Source: Cellvibrionales bacterium UBA2511
GTDB taxonomy: Bacteria; Pseudomonadota; Gammaproteobacteria; Pseudomonadales; Porticoccaceae
Assembly: GCA_002341315.1 (NCBI GenBank)
Contig: DDNV01000037.1
Coordinates: forward strand, 1,743-13,146
Reading direction: 5' to 3'
DNA: 11,404 nt
Positions within the stretch are counted from its first letter, which is position 1. Every line of letters starts with the position of its first letter. Made by a program: the position numbers and the translations under genes. The notes under the pieces are model-generated. The model had not been told where the DNA came from and did no database searches. It saw only the letters and a program-made list of their open reading frames with translations. Below, in pieces: positions 1-6,582 of the stretch.

Positions 1-71
1 GCAACAATCCAGCCGATCAGGGTAATGTGCGCGATAATTGCCTTGGCCTTACCGCTTATCTTGTCGCTCAT
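1..71 (-). CDS. DUF4870/Tic20-like small membrane protein, N-terminal fragment
   Basis: Only the first 23 codons are inside the window; the gene continues past the left edge. Read on the minus strand, an ATG whose first base is at 71 is preceded by AAGGAA about 7 bases upstream, a good ribosome binding site. The peptide begins MSDKISGKAKAIIAHITLIG and continues with the start of a hydrophobic segment (WIVA). The charged N-terminus followed by 'AIIAHITLIGWIVA' resembles the start of DUF4870 (Tic20-like) small membrane proteins, which usually have a few transmembrane helices and no assigned biochemical role. The gene lies 70 bases downstream of rnt and points the same way, so it could be co-transcribed with rnt and pyrC. 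The family call rests on a very short stretch. Confidence 0.5.
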   Translation of the reverse strand, partial: MSDKISGKAKAIIAHITLIGWIV

Positions 72-141
72 AATGTCTGTTCCTTGGTAATGTTTGTGAT
101 GGTTTCGACTGATGACGTTCTATGTATTCCATTTGCCTGGG

Positions 142-774
142 TTACTTATGCCAACCGCCGAGATCTTTCCAGCGGTTGACGATACCACAGAACAATTCTG
201 CCGTCTTTTCAGCGTCATAGGCTGCGGAGTGTGCTTTGTCGTTGCTGAATTCTATTTCTGCTGCTTCACAGGCTCTGGCCAGTACGGTCTGTCCATAGGC
301 AAGCCCAGCCAGTGTGGCCGTGTCAAAGCAGGAAAACGGGTGGAAGGGGTTGCGTTTAATGCCATTTCTTTCAACAGCTGCGTTGACAAATCCAAGGTCA
401 AAATGCGCGTTGTGTGCCACCATGACAGCGCGGCTGCAGTGTGCGTCCTTTACTGCATTGCGAATAGGCTGAAACAGGGCTCTCAAGGCCTCATTTTCTT
501 CCAGCGCCATCCGGTAGGGGTCGTTGATGTCGATACCGGTGAAGTTCAGAGCCGCCTGCTCGACGTTGGCCCCTTCAAACGGGATCACCGCATGATAGAT
601 AATCTCGCTGGGCATGAGGATGCCATCTTCATCCATGGCGAGTGTGACAGCGGCCATTTCCAGTAAAGCGTCGGTAGCGGCGTTAAAGCCGCCGGTCTCC
701 ACGTCGATGACCACGGGGAGAAAGCCTCTGAAACGATCCGAGATAGGCGGGTGCATAATTAGCTGACGCTCCAT
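142..774 (-). CDS. rnt: Ribonuclease T (DEDDh 3'-5' exoribonuclease)
   Basis: RNase T trims the 3' ends of tRNA (including CCA end turnover) and of 5S and 23S rRNA, and also acts as a single-strand DNA exonuclease. It works in the cytoplasm as a dimer. The 210-residue product covers the whole family (E. coli about 215). The DEDDh catalytic set is complete: D24 and E26 in [11 protein letters not shown]126 in [10 protein letters not shown], and H182 and D187 in AHSAAYDAE. This matches the E. coli positions shifted by one. The conserved [20 protein letters not shown] and NRWKDLGGW segments are also present. The chosen ATG at 774 has GGAGAA about 8 bases upstream and overlaps the end of pyrC by 16 bases. 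A second ATG at 756 would give 204 residues and start just after the pyrC stop, but its GGAG lies further away (about 12 bases). The pyrC overlap suggests translational coupling. Confidence 0.96.
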   Translation of the reverse strand: MERQLIMHPPISDRFRGFLPVVIDVETGGFNAATDALLEMAAVTLAMDEDGILMPSEIIYHAVIPFEGANVEQAALNFTGIDINDPYRMALEENEALRALFQPIRNAVKDAHCSRAVMVAHNAHFDLGFVNAAVERNGIKRNPFHPFSCFDTATLAGLAYGQTVLARACEAAEIEFSNDKAHSAAYDAEKTAELFCGIVNRWKDLGGWHK

Positions 775-1790
775 TGCCTGGTTTCTCCAGCACCTAATGG
801 TGTGAGGGTATCACTGCCAAAGGGCAGGTTGGTCGGACTTTGCCACGGTGAAAGCTGCAGCGTGATCGTGTCAGTATTGCGGGGCATGCCATAGAAGTCT
901 GCGCCAAAAAAACTGGCAAACCCTTCGAGCTTGTCCAGCGCACCGGCATGATCAAAGGCTTCCGCGTAGAATTCGAGCGCGGCATGGTTGGAGTAACATC
1001 CGGCGCAGCCACAGGCGGTTTCCTTGCGATGGGTATTGTGGGGCGCAGAGTCAGTGCCCAGAAAAAAACAGGGGTTGCCACTGGTGGCGGCTGCAATCAA
1101 TGCCTGTTGGTGGTGTTGCCGTTTCAGTATGGGGAGGCAATAGTAATGGGGGCGGATACCGCCCGCCAACATCTGGTTGCGGTTGAACAGCAGATGTTGG
1201 GGAGTGATGGTGGCAGCTATATTGGCTGATGCCTCTGCCACGAACTGGGCGCCTTCGCGGGTAGTGATGTGTTCCAGCACAATTTTCAGTGCCGGAAAGT
1301 TGTCGATGAGCTTGCCGAGGTGCCTGTCGATAAACACCGCTTCCCGATCAAAAATATCGACTTCAGTATCCGTGACCTCACCGTGCAGCAGCAGTGGCAT
1401 GCCGATTTTTTCCATACACGCCAGGACGGGATAGATGTTGTCCAGTTGGGTGACGCCTGAGTCCGAGTTGGTGGTCGCGCCGGCCGGGTAATACTTGCAG
1501 GCGACCACATGCCCCGACGCTGCGGCACGTTCTATTTCCGCCGGGTCAGTGTTGTCCGTCAAATACAGCACCATTAACGGCTTCCACTGGCTGTCGGCTG
1601 GACGATGAGCCAGAATCCGCTCCCGGTAAGCAAGCGCTTGAGCGGTATTGAGCACCGGTGGTAGCAGGTTGGGCATGATGATGGCGCGGCCAAAATAGCG
1701 TGCAGCATCGGGCACGGTGTAGGCAAGCAATTCGCCGTCGCGCAAGTGCAGGTGCCAATCATCTGGGCGGGTGATGGTTAATTGAGTCAT
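759..1790 (-). CDS. pyrC: Dihydroorotase, class II (E. coli PyrC type)
   Basis: This cytoplasmic zinc enzyme of the amidohydrolase superfamily catalyses the reversible cyclisation of N-carbamoyl-L-aspartate to dihydroorotate, the third step of de novo pyrimidine synthesis. Counting from the ATG at 1790 (343 residues), the metal and catalytic residues are all visible: H13 and H15 in [10 protein letters not shown], the lysine that is carbamylated (K99 in [13 protein letters not shown]), H136 in LLLHGE, H174 in LEHITT and D247 in FLGTDSAPH. The length matches E. coli PyrC (348). The reading frame is open further upstream to a TTG at 1796, giving 345 residues. I prefer the ATG because neither start has a convincing ribosome binding site and the TTG adds only two residues. 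The stop codon lies inside the start of rnt, consistent with a pyrC-rnt operon. Confidence 0.96.
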   Translation of the reverse strand: MTQLTITRPDDWHLHLRDGELLAYTVPDAARYFGRAIIMPNLLPPVLNTAQALAYRERILAHRPADSQWKPLMVLYLTDNTDPAEIERAAASGHVVACKYYPAGATTNSDSGVTQLDNIYPVLACMEKIGMPLLLHGEVTDTEVDIFDREAVFIDRHLGKLIDNFPALKIVLEHITTREGAQFVAEASANIAATITPQHLLFNRNQMLAGGIRPHYYCLPILKRQHHQQALIAAATSGNPCFFLGTDSAPHNTHRKETACGCAGCYSNHAALEFYAEAFDHAGALDKLEGFASFFGADFYGMPRNTDTITLQLSPWQSPTNLPFGSDTLTPLGAGETRQWSVS

Positions 1791-1914
1791 GGTCAAGTTG
1801 GTTGCTACAGGTGGTCATTTGATTGATCAATGCTACCGGAATCGTTGCTGGCTTAACAGAAGAAACGTGGAGTGTCCTATGTCATTCTCCGGATTAAACA
1901 TTTCGAGTCAGGAT

Positions 1915-1941
1915 CAGGGCGATTCGGCAGAGCCCGCCCTG
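1915..1941. repeat. GC-rich inverted repeat (hairpin-capable)
   Basis: CAGGGCG (1915-1921) is the exact reverse complement of CGCCCTG (1935-1941). Inside it, GGC-AGA-GCC (1926-1934) adds three more pairs after a four-base bulge, giving a compact hairpin of about ten GC-rich pairs. No run of T follows on either strand, so it does not look like an intrinsic terminator. It lies upstream of the proposed argG promoter, and within the possible 5' leader of pyrC if pyrC transcription starts far upstream. It could be a protein binding site or a leader RNA structure; its function is unknown. Confidence 0.45.
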
Positions 1942-1945
1942 TTCA

Positions 1946-1975
1946 CTGTGAAACTCTCCACTTAACGATTAGAAT
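1946..1975 (+). promoter_or_regulatory. Possible sigma-70 promoter for argG
   Basis: A good -10 hexamer TAGAAT occurs at 1970-1975, with transcription predicted to start near 1982, about 38 bases before the argG start codon. The -35 is poor: CTGTGA (1946-1951, spacing 18) matches the consensus at only three positions, so the promoter may need an activator or be wrongly placed. Confidence 0.3.
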
Positions 1976-2007
1976 AGTGCTCACTTTTATCCCACAAAAT
2001 ACCAATC

Positions 2008-2012
2008 AGGAG
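2008..2012 (+). promoter_or_regulatory. Ribosome binding site of argG
   Basis: AGGAG is followed by seven bases and then GTG at 2020. This spacing decides in favour of the GTG start. An out-of-frame ATG at 2015 is only two bases from the AGGAG, too close for normal initiation. Confidence 0.8.
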
Positions 2013-2019
2013 TCATGTC

Positions 2020-3243
2020 GTGTCCGACATTAAAAAAGTTGTTTTAGCCTACTCGGGGGGGCTGGATACCTCGGTTATTGTCAAGTGGCTACAGGAAACC
2101 TATCGCTGCGAAGTCGTCACGTTTACTGCGGATATCGGTCAGGGAGAAGAGGTGGAACCGGCCCGAGCCAAAGCGGCGGCGCTGGGCGTGAAAGAAATCT
2201 ATGTGGACGATCTTCGCGAGGAGTATGTTCGTGACTATGTGTTCCCGATGTTTCGTGCCAACACCATCTACGAAGGGGAATACCTGCTCGGGACGTCTAT
2301 TGCCCGGCCACTGATTGCCAAACGACTGATTGAAATTGCCAACGAAACCGGAGCAGATGCGATTTCTCACGGTGCGACCGGTAAGGGAAATGACCAGGTG
2401 CGTTTTGAGCTGGGTGCTTATGCCCTGAAGCCGGGCATCAAAGTGATCGCTCCCTGGCGGGAGTGGGATCTGACATCCCGAGAAAAACTGATGGGCTACT
2501 GTGAGCAGCACGATATTCCGGTAGATTTTTCTACCAAGAAGAAAAAATCCCCTTATTCAATGGATGCCAATTTGCTGCATATCTCCTATGAGGGGGGTAA
2601 TCTTGAAGATCCCTGGTGGGAGCCTGAAGAGGATATGTGGCGCTGGAGTGTCTCTCCCGAGAACGCACCTGACCAGCCTACCTATGTCGAGCTCACCTAT
2701 GAAAAAGGCGATATCGTTGCAATTGATGATCAACCCATGACACCGGCTACAGTACTTGCTCACCTCAATAAATTGGGCGGCGACAATGGGATTGGTCGAC
2801 TAGACTTGGTTGAGAACCGCTACGTGGGCATGAAATCACGTGGCTGCTATGAAACACCGGGCGGGACTATTATGTTGCGGGCGCATCGGGCCATCGAATC
2901 ACTCACACTGGATCGTGAAGTGGCGCATTTGAAAGATGCATTAATGCCCAAATATGCCGAGACGATTTACAACGGCTACTGGTGGTCCCCGGAACGCAAG
3001 ATGTTGCAGGTGATGATTGATGAAACGCAACACGTGGTAAACGGCAAGGTGCGTGTAAAGCTTTATAAGGGTAACGTCACTGTGGTGGGTCGTCAGTCTG
3101 ATGACAGTCTTTTTGATGAGAAAATTGCCACCTTCGAAGATGACGCGGGGGCCTATGATCAGAAGGATGCGGAAGGTTTCATCAAGCTGAATGCATTGCG
3201 TTTGCGGATTGCCGCCAACAAGAATCGCAAGATGGATTCCTGA
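2020..3243 (+). CDS. argG: Argininosuccinate synthase
   Basis: The enzyme joins citrulline and aspartate using ATP to form argininosuccinate, the penultimate step of arginine synthesis; it is cytoplasmic and usually tetrameric. The 407-residue product has the length of the common short type (about 400, as in Pseudomonas) rather than the longer E. coli type (447). The N-terminal PP-loop nucleotide binding motif AYSGGLDTS is at residues 10-18. The signature [13 protein letters not shown] is at 118-130 and [10 protein letters not shown] lies at about 93-102. Translation starts at GTG with AGGAG seven bases upstream. A run of seven G bases (2055-2061) encodes the core of the PP-loop. The next gene (ccoN) begins 134 bases downstream in the same direction, and I see no clear intrinsic terminator between them. 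Confidence 0.97.
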   Translation: MSDIKKVVLAYSGGLDTSVIVKWLQETYRCEVVTFTADIGQGEEVEPARAKAAALGVKEIYVDDLREEYVRDYVFPMFRANTIYEGEYLLGTSIARPLIAKRLIEIANETGADAISHGATGKGNDQVRFELGAYALKPGIKVIAPWREWDLTSREKLMGYCEQHDIPVDFSTKKKKSPYSMDANLLHISYEGGNLEDPWWEPEEDMWRWSVSPENAPDQPTYVELTYEKGDIVAIDDQPMTPATVLAHLNKLGGDNGIGRLDLVENRYVGMKSRGCYETPGGTIMLRAHRAIESLTLDREVAHLKDALMPKYAETIYNGYWWSPERKMLQVMIDETQHVVNGKVRVKLYKGNVTVVGRQSDDSLFDEKIATFEDDAGAYDQKDAEGFIKLNALRLRIAANKNRKMDS

Positions 3244-3259
3244 TTGCCACCTGTTCGAG

Positions 3260-3273
3260 TTGATGCAAATCAA
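3260..3273. promoter_or_regulatory. FNR/ANR binding site upstream of ccoN
   Basis: TTGAT-GCAA-ATCAA is a perfect match to the FNR/ANR consensus TTGAT-N4-ATCAA. FNR-family regulators bind as dimers through an oxygen-sensitive [4Fe-4S] cluster and activate cbb3 oxidase operons when oxygen is low. The centre at 3266.5 is 41.5 bases upstream of a predicted start near 3308. This is the standard class II activation geometry, with a -10-like AATAAT at 3297-3302. This is the only full-consensus box I found in the non-coding parts of the window. Confidence 0.9.
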
Positions 3274-3296
3274 TATCAGTGTAGGTGGGTTTAGGG

Positions 3297-3302
3297 AATA
3301 AT
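3297..3302 (+). promoter_or_regulatory. Predicted -10 element of the cco operon promoter
   Basis: AATAAT matches the TATAAT consensus at four of six positions, including the invariant second A and final T. It lies where an FNR class II promoter needs it: the transcription start would be near 3308-3309, leaving a 5' leader of about 70 bases before the ccoN ATG. No -35 is evident, as expected when FNR occupies that position. Confidence 0.65.
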
Positions 3303-3308
3303 ACGCAG

Positions 3309-3338
3309 GGAGTAGTTTAGGGATTTGAAGGCTACTCT
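3309..3338 (+). repeat. Inverted repeat in the predicted ccoN 5' leader
   Basis: GAGTAG (3310-3315) pairs perfectly with CTACTC (3332-3337). A G-T/G-U pair extends it at 3309/3338, and the loop is 16 bases. It falls at the very start of the predicted transcript, so it could stabilise the 5' end of the mRNA. An 8-base direct repeat TTTAGGGA occurs at 3290-3297 and again in the loop at 3316-3323. No function is known. Confidence 0.4.
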
Positions 3339-3377
3339 CATGGGTTCCAAAGAATGGATTAATGACGAGAAAATGCA

Positions 3378-4823
3378 ATGAGTAGCAATGTCGCAAGCAC
3401 CGGTGGCCAGCCGGAATACAATATCAGGGTGGTCAAACAGTTTGCCATCATGACTGTGGTCTGGGGGATCGTCGGGATGCTGGTGGGGGTGTTTATCGCC
3501 GCTGAGCTGATCTGGCCAGGCCTTAACTTTAACCAGCCATGGCTTCACTTTGGGCGACTTCGTCCGCTCCATACCAATGCGGTTATTTTTGCCTTCGGTG
3601 GTAGCGCACTGTTTGCCGCCGCCTACCATGTGGTGCAGCGAACCTGTCAGGCAAGACTGTTTGGCGGTTGGCTGATAGGGTTTACCTTCTGGGGCTGGCA
3701 GGCGGTGATTGTCGCCGCCGCGATTACACTGCCTCTGGGGCTGACCACCTCGAAAGAGTACGCGGAGCTGGAATGGCCGATCGATATCCTGATCACCTTG
3801 GTCTGGGTATCGTTCGCGGTGGTGTTTTTCGGCACCATCATGAAACGTCGCACCAAGCACATCTACGTGGCCAACTGGTTCTTTGGGGCCTTTATCATCA
3901 CGATTGCCGTGTTACACCTCGGCAACAGTGCTGCCATCCCGGTCACAGCGTTCAAATCCTATTCGGCCTACGCCGGTACAATCGATGCGATGGTGCAATG
4001 GTGGTACGGCCATAATGCAGTAGGGTTTTTCCTGACGGCGGGCTTCCTGGGCATGATGTACTACTTTGTGCCCAAGCAGGCGGGTCGGCCGATATATTCC
4101 TATCGTCTCTCAATCGTGCATTTCTGGGCGTTGATTGCTGTCTACATTTGGGCAGGTCCTCACCACCTCCATTACTCGGCCTTGCCAGACTGGGTTCAGA
4201 GCCTGGGAATGGTGATGTCTCTGATTCTGCTCGCTCCCTCCTGGGGTGGCATGATCAACGGCATGATGACCCTGTCCGGTGCCTGGCATAAACTCCGTTA
4301 CGATCCGACCCTGCGCTTTCTGGTGGTGTCACTGTCCTTCTACGGCATGTCGACCTTTGAAGGTCCAATGATGTCGATCAAGACAGTAAATGCACTGTCT
4401 CACAATACTGACTGGACGATTGGTCATGTTCACTCCGGTGCCCTTGGTTGGGTGGCCATGATTTCGATTGGCATGCTCTATCACCTGATTCCAGTGCTGT
4501 ATCAACGCGCCCAGATGTACAGTGTAAAACTGATCAACCTGCACTTCTGGATGTCAACCATTGGCACTGTCCTTTACATTGCCTCCATGTGGGTTAACGG
4601 GATCGCTCAGGGCCTGATGTGGCGTGCTTTCAACACCGATGGGACCCTGACATACAGCTTCGTTGAATCAATTGAGGCGAGTTACCCGGGTTATTACGTG
4701 CGCTTATTGGGTGGTGTGATTTTCTTTGCCGGTATGCTGGTGATGGCCTACAACGTCTGGCGAACCATTCGTGGGGATGTTCAGCGGCAGGAAGTGACTG
4801 CTGCCGAACCCCGTACAGTCTGA
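3378..4823 (+). CDS. ccoN: cbb3-type cytochrome c oxidase subunit I (CcoN)
   Basis: This is the catalytic subunit of the high-affinity cbb3 oxidase in the inner membrane. It reduces O2 to water at a heme b3-CuB centre and pumps protons. The 481-residue protein is rich in hydrophobic segments (about 12 helices expected). All expected ligands are visible: H65 (low-spin heme b, [10 protein letters not shown]), CuB ligands H212 (YGHNAVGFF) and H262/H263 ([11 protein letters not shown]), Y256 as the cross-linked tyrosine, and H350/H352 in [10 protein letters not shown] for heme b3 and heme b. These run five positions ahead of the Pseudomonas stutzeri numbering, as I recall it. The ATG is the only reasonable start: an in-frame stop lies 15 bases upstream (3363-3365). 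The ribosome binding site is weak (GAGA, 7 bases away). Low-oxygen control by the upstream FNR box is expected. Confidence 0.98.
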   Translation: MSSNVASTGGQPEYNIRVVKQFAIMTVVWGIVGMLVGVFIAAELIWPGLNFNQPWLHFGRLRPLHTNAVIFAFGGSALFAAAYHVVQRTCQARLFGGWLIGFTFWGWQAVIVAAAITLPLGLTTSKEYAELEWPIDILITLVWVSFAVVFFGTIMKRRTKHIYVANWFFGAFIITIAVLHLGNSAAIPVTAFKSYSAYAGTIDAMVQWWYGHNAVGFFLTAGFLGMMYYFVPKQAGRPIYSYRLSIVHFWALIAVYIWAGPHHLHYSALPDWVQSLGMVMSLILLAPSWGGMINGMMTLSGAWHKLRYDPTLRFLVVSLSFYGMSTFEGPMMSIKTVNALSHNTDWTIGHVHSGALGWVAMISIGMLYHLIPVLYQRAQMYSVKLINLHFWMSTIGTVLYIASMWVNGIAQGLMWRAFNTDGTLTYSFVESIEASYPGYYVRLLGGVIFFAGMLVMAYNVWRTIRGDVQRQEVTAAEPRTV

Positions 4824-4824
4824 T

Positions 4825-4829
4825 AGGAG
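4825..4829 (+). promoter_or_regulatory. Ribosome binding site of ccoO
   Basis: AGGAG lies just after the ccoN stop and seven bases before a GTG codon at 4837. It supports GTG initiation of ccoO, since no ATG is available in frame at the start of the conserved region. Confidence 0.8.
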
Positions 4830-4836
4830 AACAACA

Positions 4837-5451
4837 GTGAAACATGAGATTGTTGAAAAAAATATCGGGCTGATGATTGTGCTGATCGTGGTTGCCATCA
4901 GCTTTGGTGGTCTAACCCAGATTATTCCGCTGTTCTGGCAAAATCAAACAACGCAGCCTGTTGAAGGCCTTGAACCGCTGGGGCCATTGGCATTGGAAGG
5001 TCGAGATATTTACATCCGTGAAGGCTGCCATGTGTGCCACACGCAGATGGTCAGGCCGTTGCGTGCTGAAACCGAACGTTATGGTCACTATTCTGTCGCG
5101 GGTGAGCATGTTTACGAGCATCCTTTCCTCTGGGGCTCCAAACGCACTGGTCCCGATTTGGCGCGGGTTGGTGGCCGCTATAGTGATGACTGGCAGCGGG
5201 CCCACCTCTATAACCCAAGGGATGTGGTACCTGAGTCAAACATGCCGGCATTCCCCTGGCTGTTTGAAAATACGCTAACTGGTAAAGATACTGCGGCCAA
5301 AATGAAGGCATTGAAAACAGTTGGCGTACCCTATTCAGATGAGGATATCGCCAATGCCGCTGCACCTTTTGCCAACGGTGAGGTAAAGGAAATTGATGCG
5401 CTGGTGGTATACCTCCAGCAACTGGGCACACTTTTGACGCAGAAACGCTAA
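4837..5451 (+). CDS. ccoO: cbb3-type cytochrome c oxidase subunit II, monoheme cytochrome c (CcoO)
   Basis: CcoO is the membrane-anchored monoheme c subunit that passes electrons from CcoP to the CcoN heme b. The 204-residue product begins with a short charged stretch and a single transmembrane anchor (about residues 10-32, [15 protein letters not shown]), followed by the periplasmic domain. The heme c motif C64-H-V-C67-H68 sits in [14 protein letters not shown], and M136 in [11 protein letters not shown] is the likely sixth heme ligand. These segments are diagnostic for the FixO/CcoO family. The start is GTG, with AGGAG seven bases upstream. The stop TAA overlaps the ccoQ ATG by one base (TAATG), so ccoQ is probably translated by re-initiation. 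Confidence 0.97.
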   Translation: MKHEIVEKNIGLMIVLIVVAISFGGLTQIIPLFWQNQTTQPVEGLEPLGPLALEGRDIYIREGCHVCHTQMVRPLRAETERYGHYSVAGEHVYEHPFLWGSKRTGPDLARVGGRYSDDWQRAHLYNPRDVVPESNMPAFPWLFENTLTGKDTAAKMKALKTVGVPYSDEDIANAAAPFANGEVKEIDALVVYLQQLGTLLTQKR

Positions 5452-5630
5452 TGGATCAGGGCACATTACAAGGTATCGGCACCATACTCACCATGATCGC
5501 TTTTCTCGGGGTCTGTTGGTGGGCTTACAGTGGCCGCAAGAAAAAAGATTTTGATGAGGCGGCACAACTACCCTTTGTTGATGACACCAAAGTTGATGAC
5601 ACCAAATCTTCTCAGGATGAAGATAAGTAG
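5451..5630 (+). CDS. ccoQ: cbb3-type cytochrome oxidase small subunit (CcoQ/FixQ)
   Basis: A 59-residue protein starts at the ATG that shares its A with the ccoO stop codon. It has a short N-terminus ([11 protein letters not shown]), one transmembrane helix (about residues 9-26, ending in WWAYSGRKKKDFDEAA) and a charged tail. The helix followed by 'Y-S-x-R-K-K-x-x-F-D-E-A-A' is typical of CcoQ/FixQ, which stabilises the assembled oxidase and has no cofactor. The C-terminal tail contains a perfect tandem repeat, VDDTK-VDDTK, encoded by two identical 15-base units. Its position between ccoO and ccoP is the standard one. Confidence 0.93.
   Translation: MDQGTLQGIGTILTMIAFLGVCWWAYSGRKKKDFDEAAQLPFVDDTKVDDTKSSQDEDK
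5577..5606 (+). repeat. Two-unit 15-base perfect tandem repeat inside ccoQ
   Basis: GTTGATGACACCAAA occurs at 5577-5591 and again at 5592-5606 with no mismatch, encoding VDDTK twice in the CcoQ tail. A 12-base part, GATGACACCAAA, recurs at 5744-5755 in ccoP, where it also encodes DDTK just after the first transmembrane helix. Confidence 0.95.
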
Positions 5631-5644
5631 AGGCATGAGCTGAC

Positions 5645-6544
5645 ATGAATACCTTCTGGAGTATCTGGATTATCGTATTTACCGCAATCACCATTGCGGG
5701 CTGTACATGGCTGTTGTTCGCCAATCGCAAGGTTGAAGTTTCCGATGACACCAAAGAGGGCGAGTCCCCAAAAACAGGCCATGTTTACGACGGTATCGAG
5801 GAGTATGACAATCCTCTACCAGGCTGGTGGTTCAAGATGTTCGTGGGCACCGTCGTATTCGGGGTCATTTATCTGGTGCTGTATCCAGGGCTGGGTAATT
5901 TTGGTGGTGTACTCGGCTGGACACAGGTGGGCCAGTGGGAAGAGGAGGTGGCCGAGGCAGAGGCGAAGTATGCGCCACTCTATGAGCAGTATAGTGAAAC
6001 GCCGGTTGAGGAGTTGATTGCCAATCCCGAAGCCATGAAAATGAGTCGCCGTCTGTTCAATAATAACTGTGCGGTCTGTCATGGCTCCGATGGCAGGGGC
6101 AGCTATGGCTTCCCCAACCTGGCTGACAGTGACTGGCTCTATGGCGGCAGTGCGGAAGATATCAAGACGACGCTGGTCAATGGGCGGCAGGGTGCCATGC
6201 CGGCCCTGGGGGGGGCTCTGGGCGAGGATGGTGTGGACAATGTCGCCGAGTATGTCTTCAAACTCAGCGGTCGCGAGCATGATGCCAAAAAAGCCGAAGC
6301 CGGTGGCCAGTTATTCGCCACCTACTGCGCAGCCTGTCATGGTGCAGACGGTACTGGCAACAAGATGCTGGGAGCGCCCAACCTGACCGATGGCATCTGG
6401 TTGTATGGTGGTTCCCCTACGCTGGTTCGTCATACTATTCGCAATGGTCGAAACGGTAACATGCCTGCTCAGGCCGACAAGCTAAAGGCAGAAAAAATAC
6501 ATCTGTTGACAGCGTATGTGTACAGCTTATCCAAAAACCAATAA
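5645..6544 (+). CDS. ccoP: cbb3-type cytochrome c oxidase subunit III, diheme cytochrome c (CcoP)
   Basis: CcoP is the diheme entry subunit that takes electrons from soluble cytochrome c and passes them to CcoO. The 299-residue protein has a first transmembrane helix at about 4-25, a cytoplasmic linker (NRKVEVSDDTKEGESPKTGH), the family segment Y-D-N-P-L-P-G-W-W, a second helix at about 60-80, and a periplasmic part with two cytochrome c domains. The heme motifs are C142-A-V-C-H146 and C228-A-A-C-H232, with M185 (GAMPAL) and M273 (GNMPAQ) as likely axial ligands. An N-terminus with two helices is the longer proteobacterial form. The ATG at 5645 has AGAGG 11 bases upstream, overlapping the ccoQ stop. 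A run of eight G bases (6208-6215) lies inside the first heme domain. Confidence 0.97.
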   Translation: MNTFWSIWIIVFTAITIAGCTWLLFANRKVEVSDDTKEGESPKTGHVYDGIEEYDNPLPGWWFKMFVGTVVFGVIYLVLYPGLGNFGGVLGWTQVGQWEEEVAEAEAKYAPLYEQYSETPVEELIANPEAMKMSRRLFNNNCAVCHGSDGRGSYGFPNLADSDWLYGGSAEDIKTTLVNGRQGAMPALGGALGEDGVDNVAEYVFKLSGREHDAKKAEAGGQLFATYCAACHGADGTGNKMLGAPNLTDGIWLYGGSPTLVRHTIRNGRNGNMPAQADKLKAEKIHLLTAYVYSLSKNQ

Positions 6545-6582
6545 CGTTTGAGGATTTTGCCTAACGGGAGTGTCAAAATTAA

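Larger units (their letters stand above)
1797..2019. promoter_or_regulatory. Divergent intergenic region between pyrC and argG
   Basis: This non-coding stretch of about 223 bases must hold the promoters of both divergently oriented genes. It contains a GC-rich inverted repeat (1915-1941), an abutting small palindrome TTCAC-T-GTGAA (1942-1952), a perfect 10-base palindrome ATTGATCAAT (1822-1831) and a plausible -10 for argG (1970-1975). I find no convincing ARG box for an arginine repressor and no clear sigma-70 pair for pyrC. No open reading frame here has coding character. Confidence 0.6.

Noticed and set aside
112..666. 184-codon open frame on the plus strand opposite rnt
   Set aside because: It is wholly antisense to a gene with a complete catalytic set, has no matching family features and is best explained as a shadow frame.
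1819..1830. TTGAT-TG-ATCAA, an FNR-box lookalike in front of pyrC
   Set aside because: The half-sites are perfect but the spacer is two bases instead of four, which puts them out of register for an FNR dimer. It may simply be the palindrome ATTGATCAAT.
2015..2047. Ten-codon out-of-frame mini-ORF ([10 protein letters not shown]) overlapping the argG start, considered as a leader peptide
   Set aside because: Its ATG is only two bases from the AGGAG that serves argG, too close for efficient initiation, and the peptide has no arginine codons that would suggest attenuation.
2941..3860. Two overlapping minus-strand open frames (151 and 189 codons) covering the argG end, the FNR box and the ccoN start
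   Set aside because: They lie antisense to argG and ccoN, show no recognisable domain, and are rich in residues expected from reversed membrane-protein codons.
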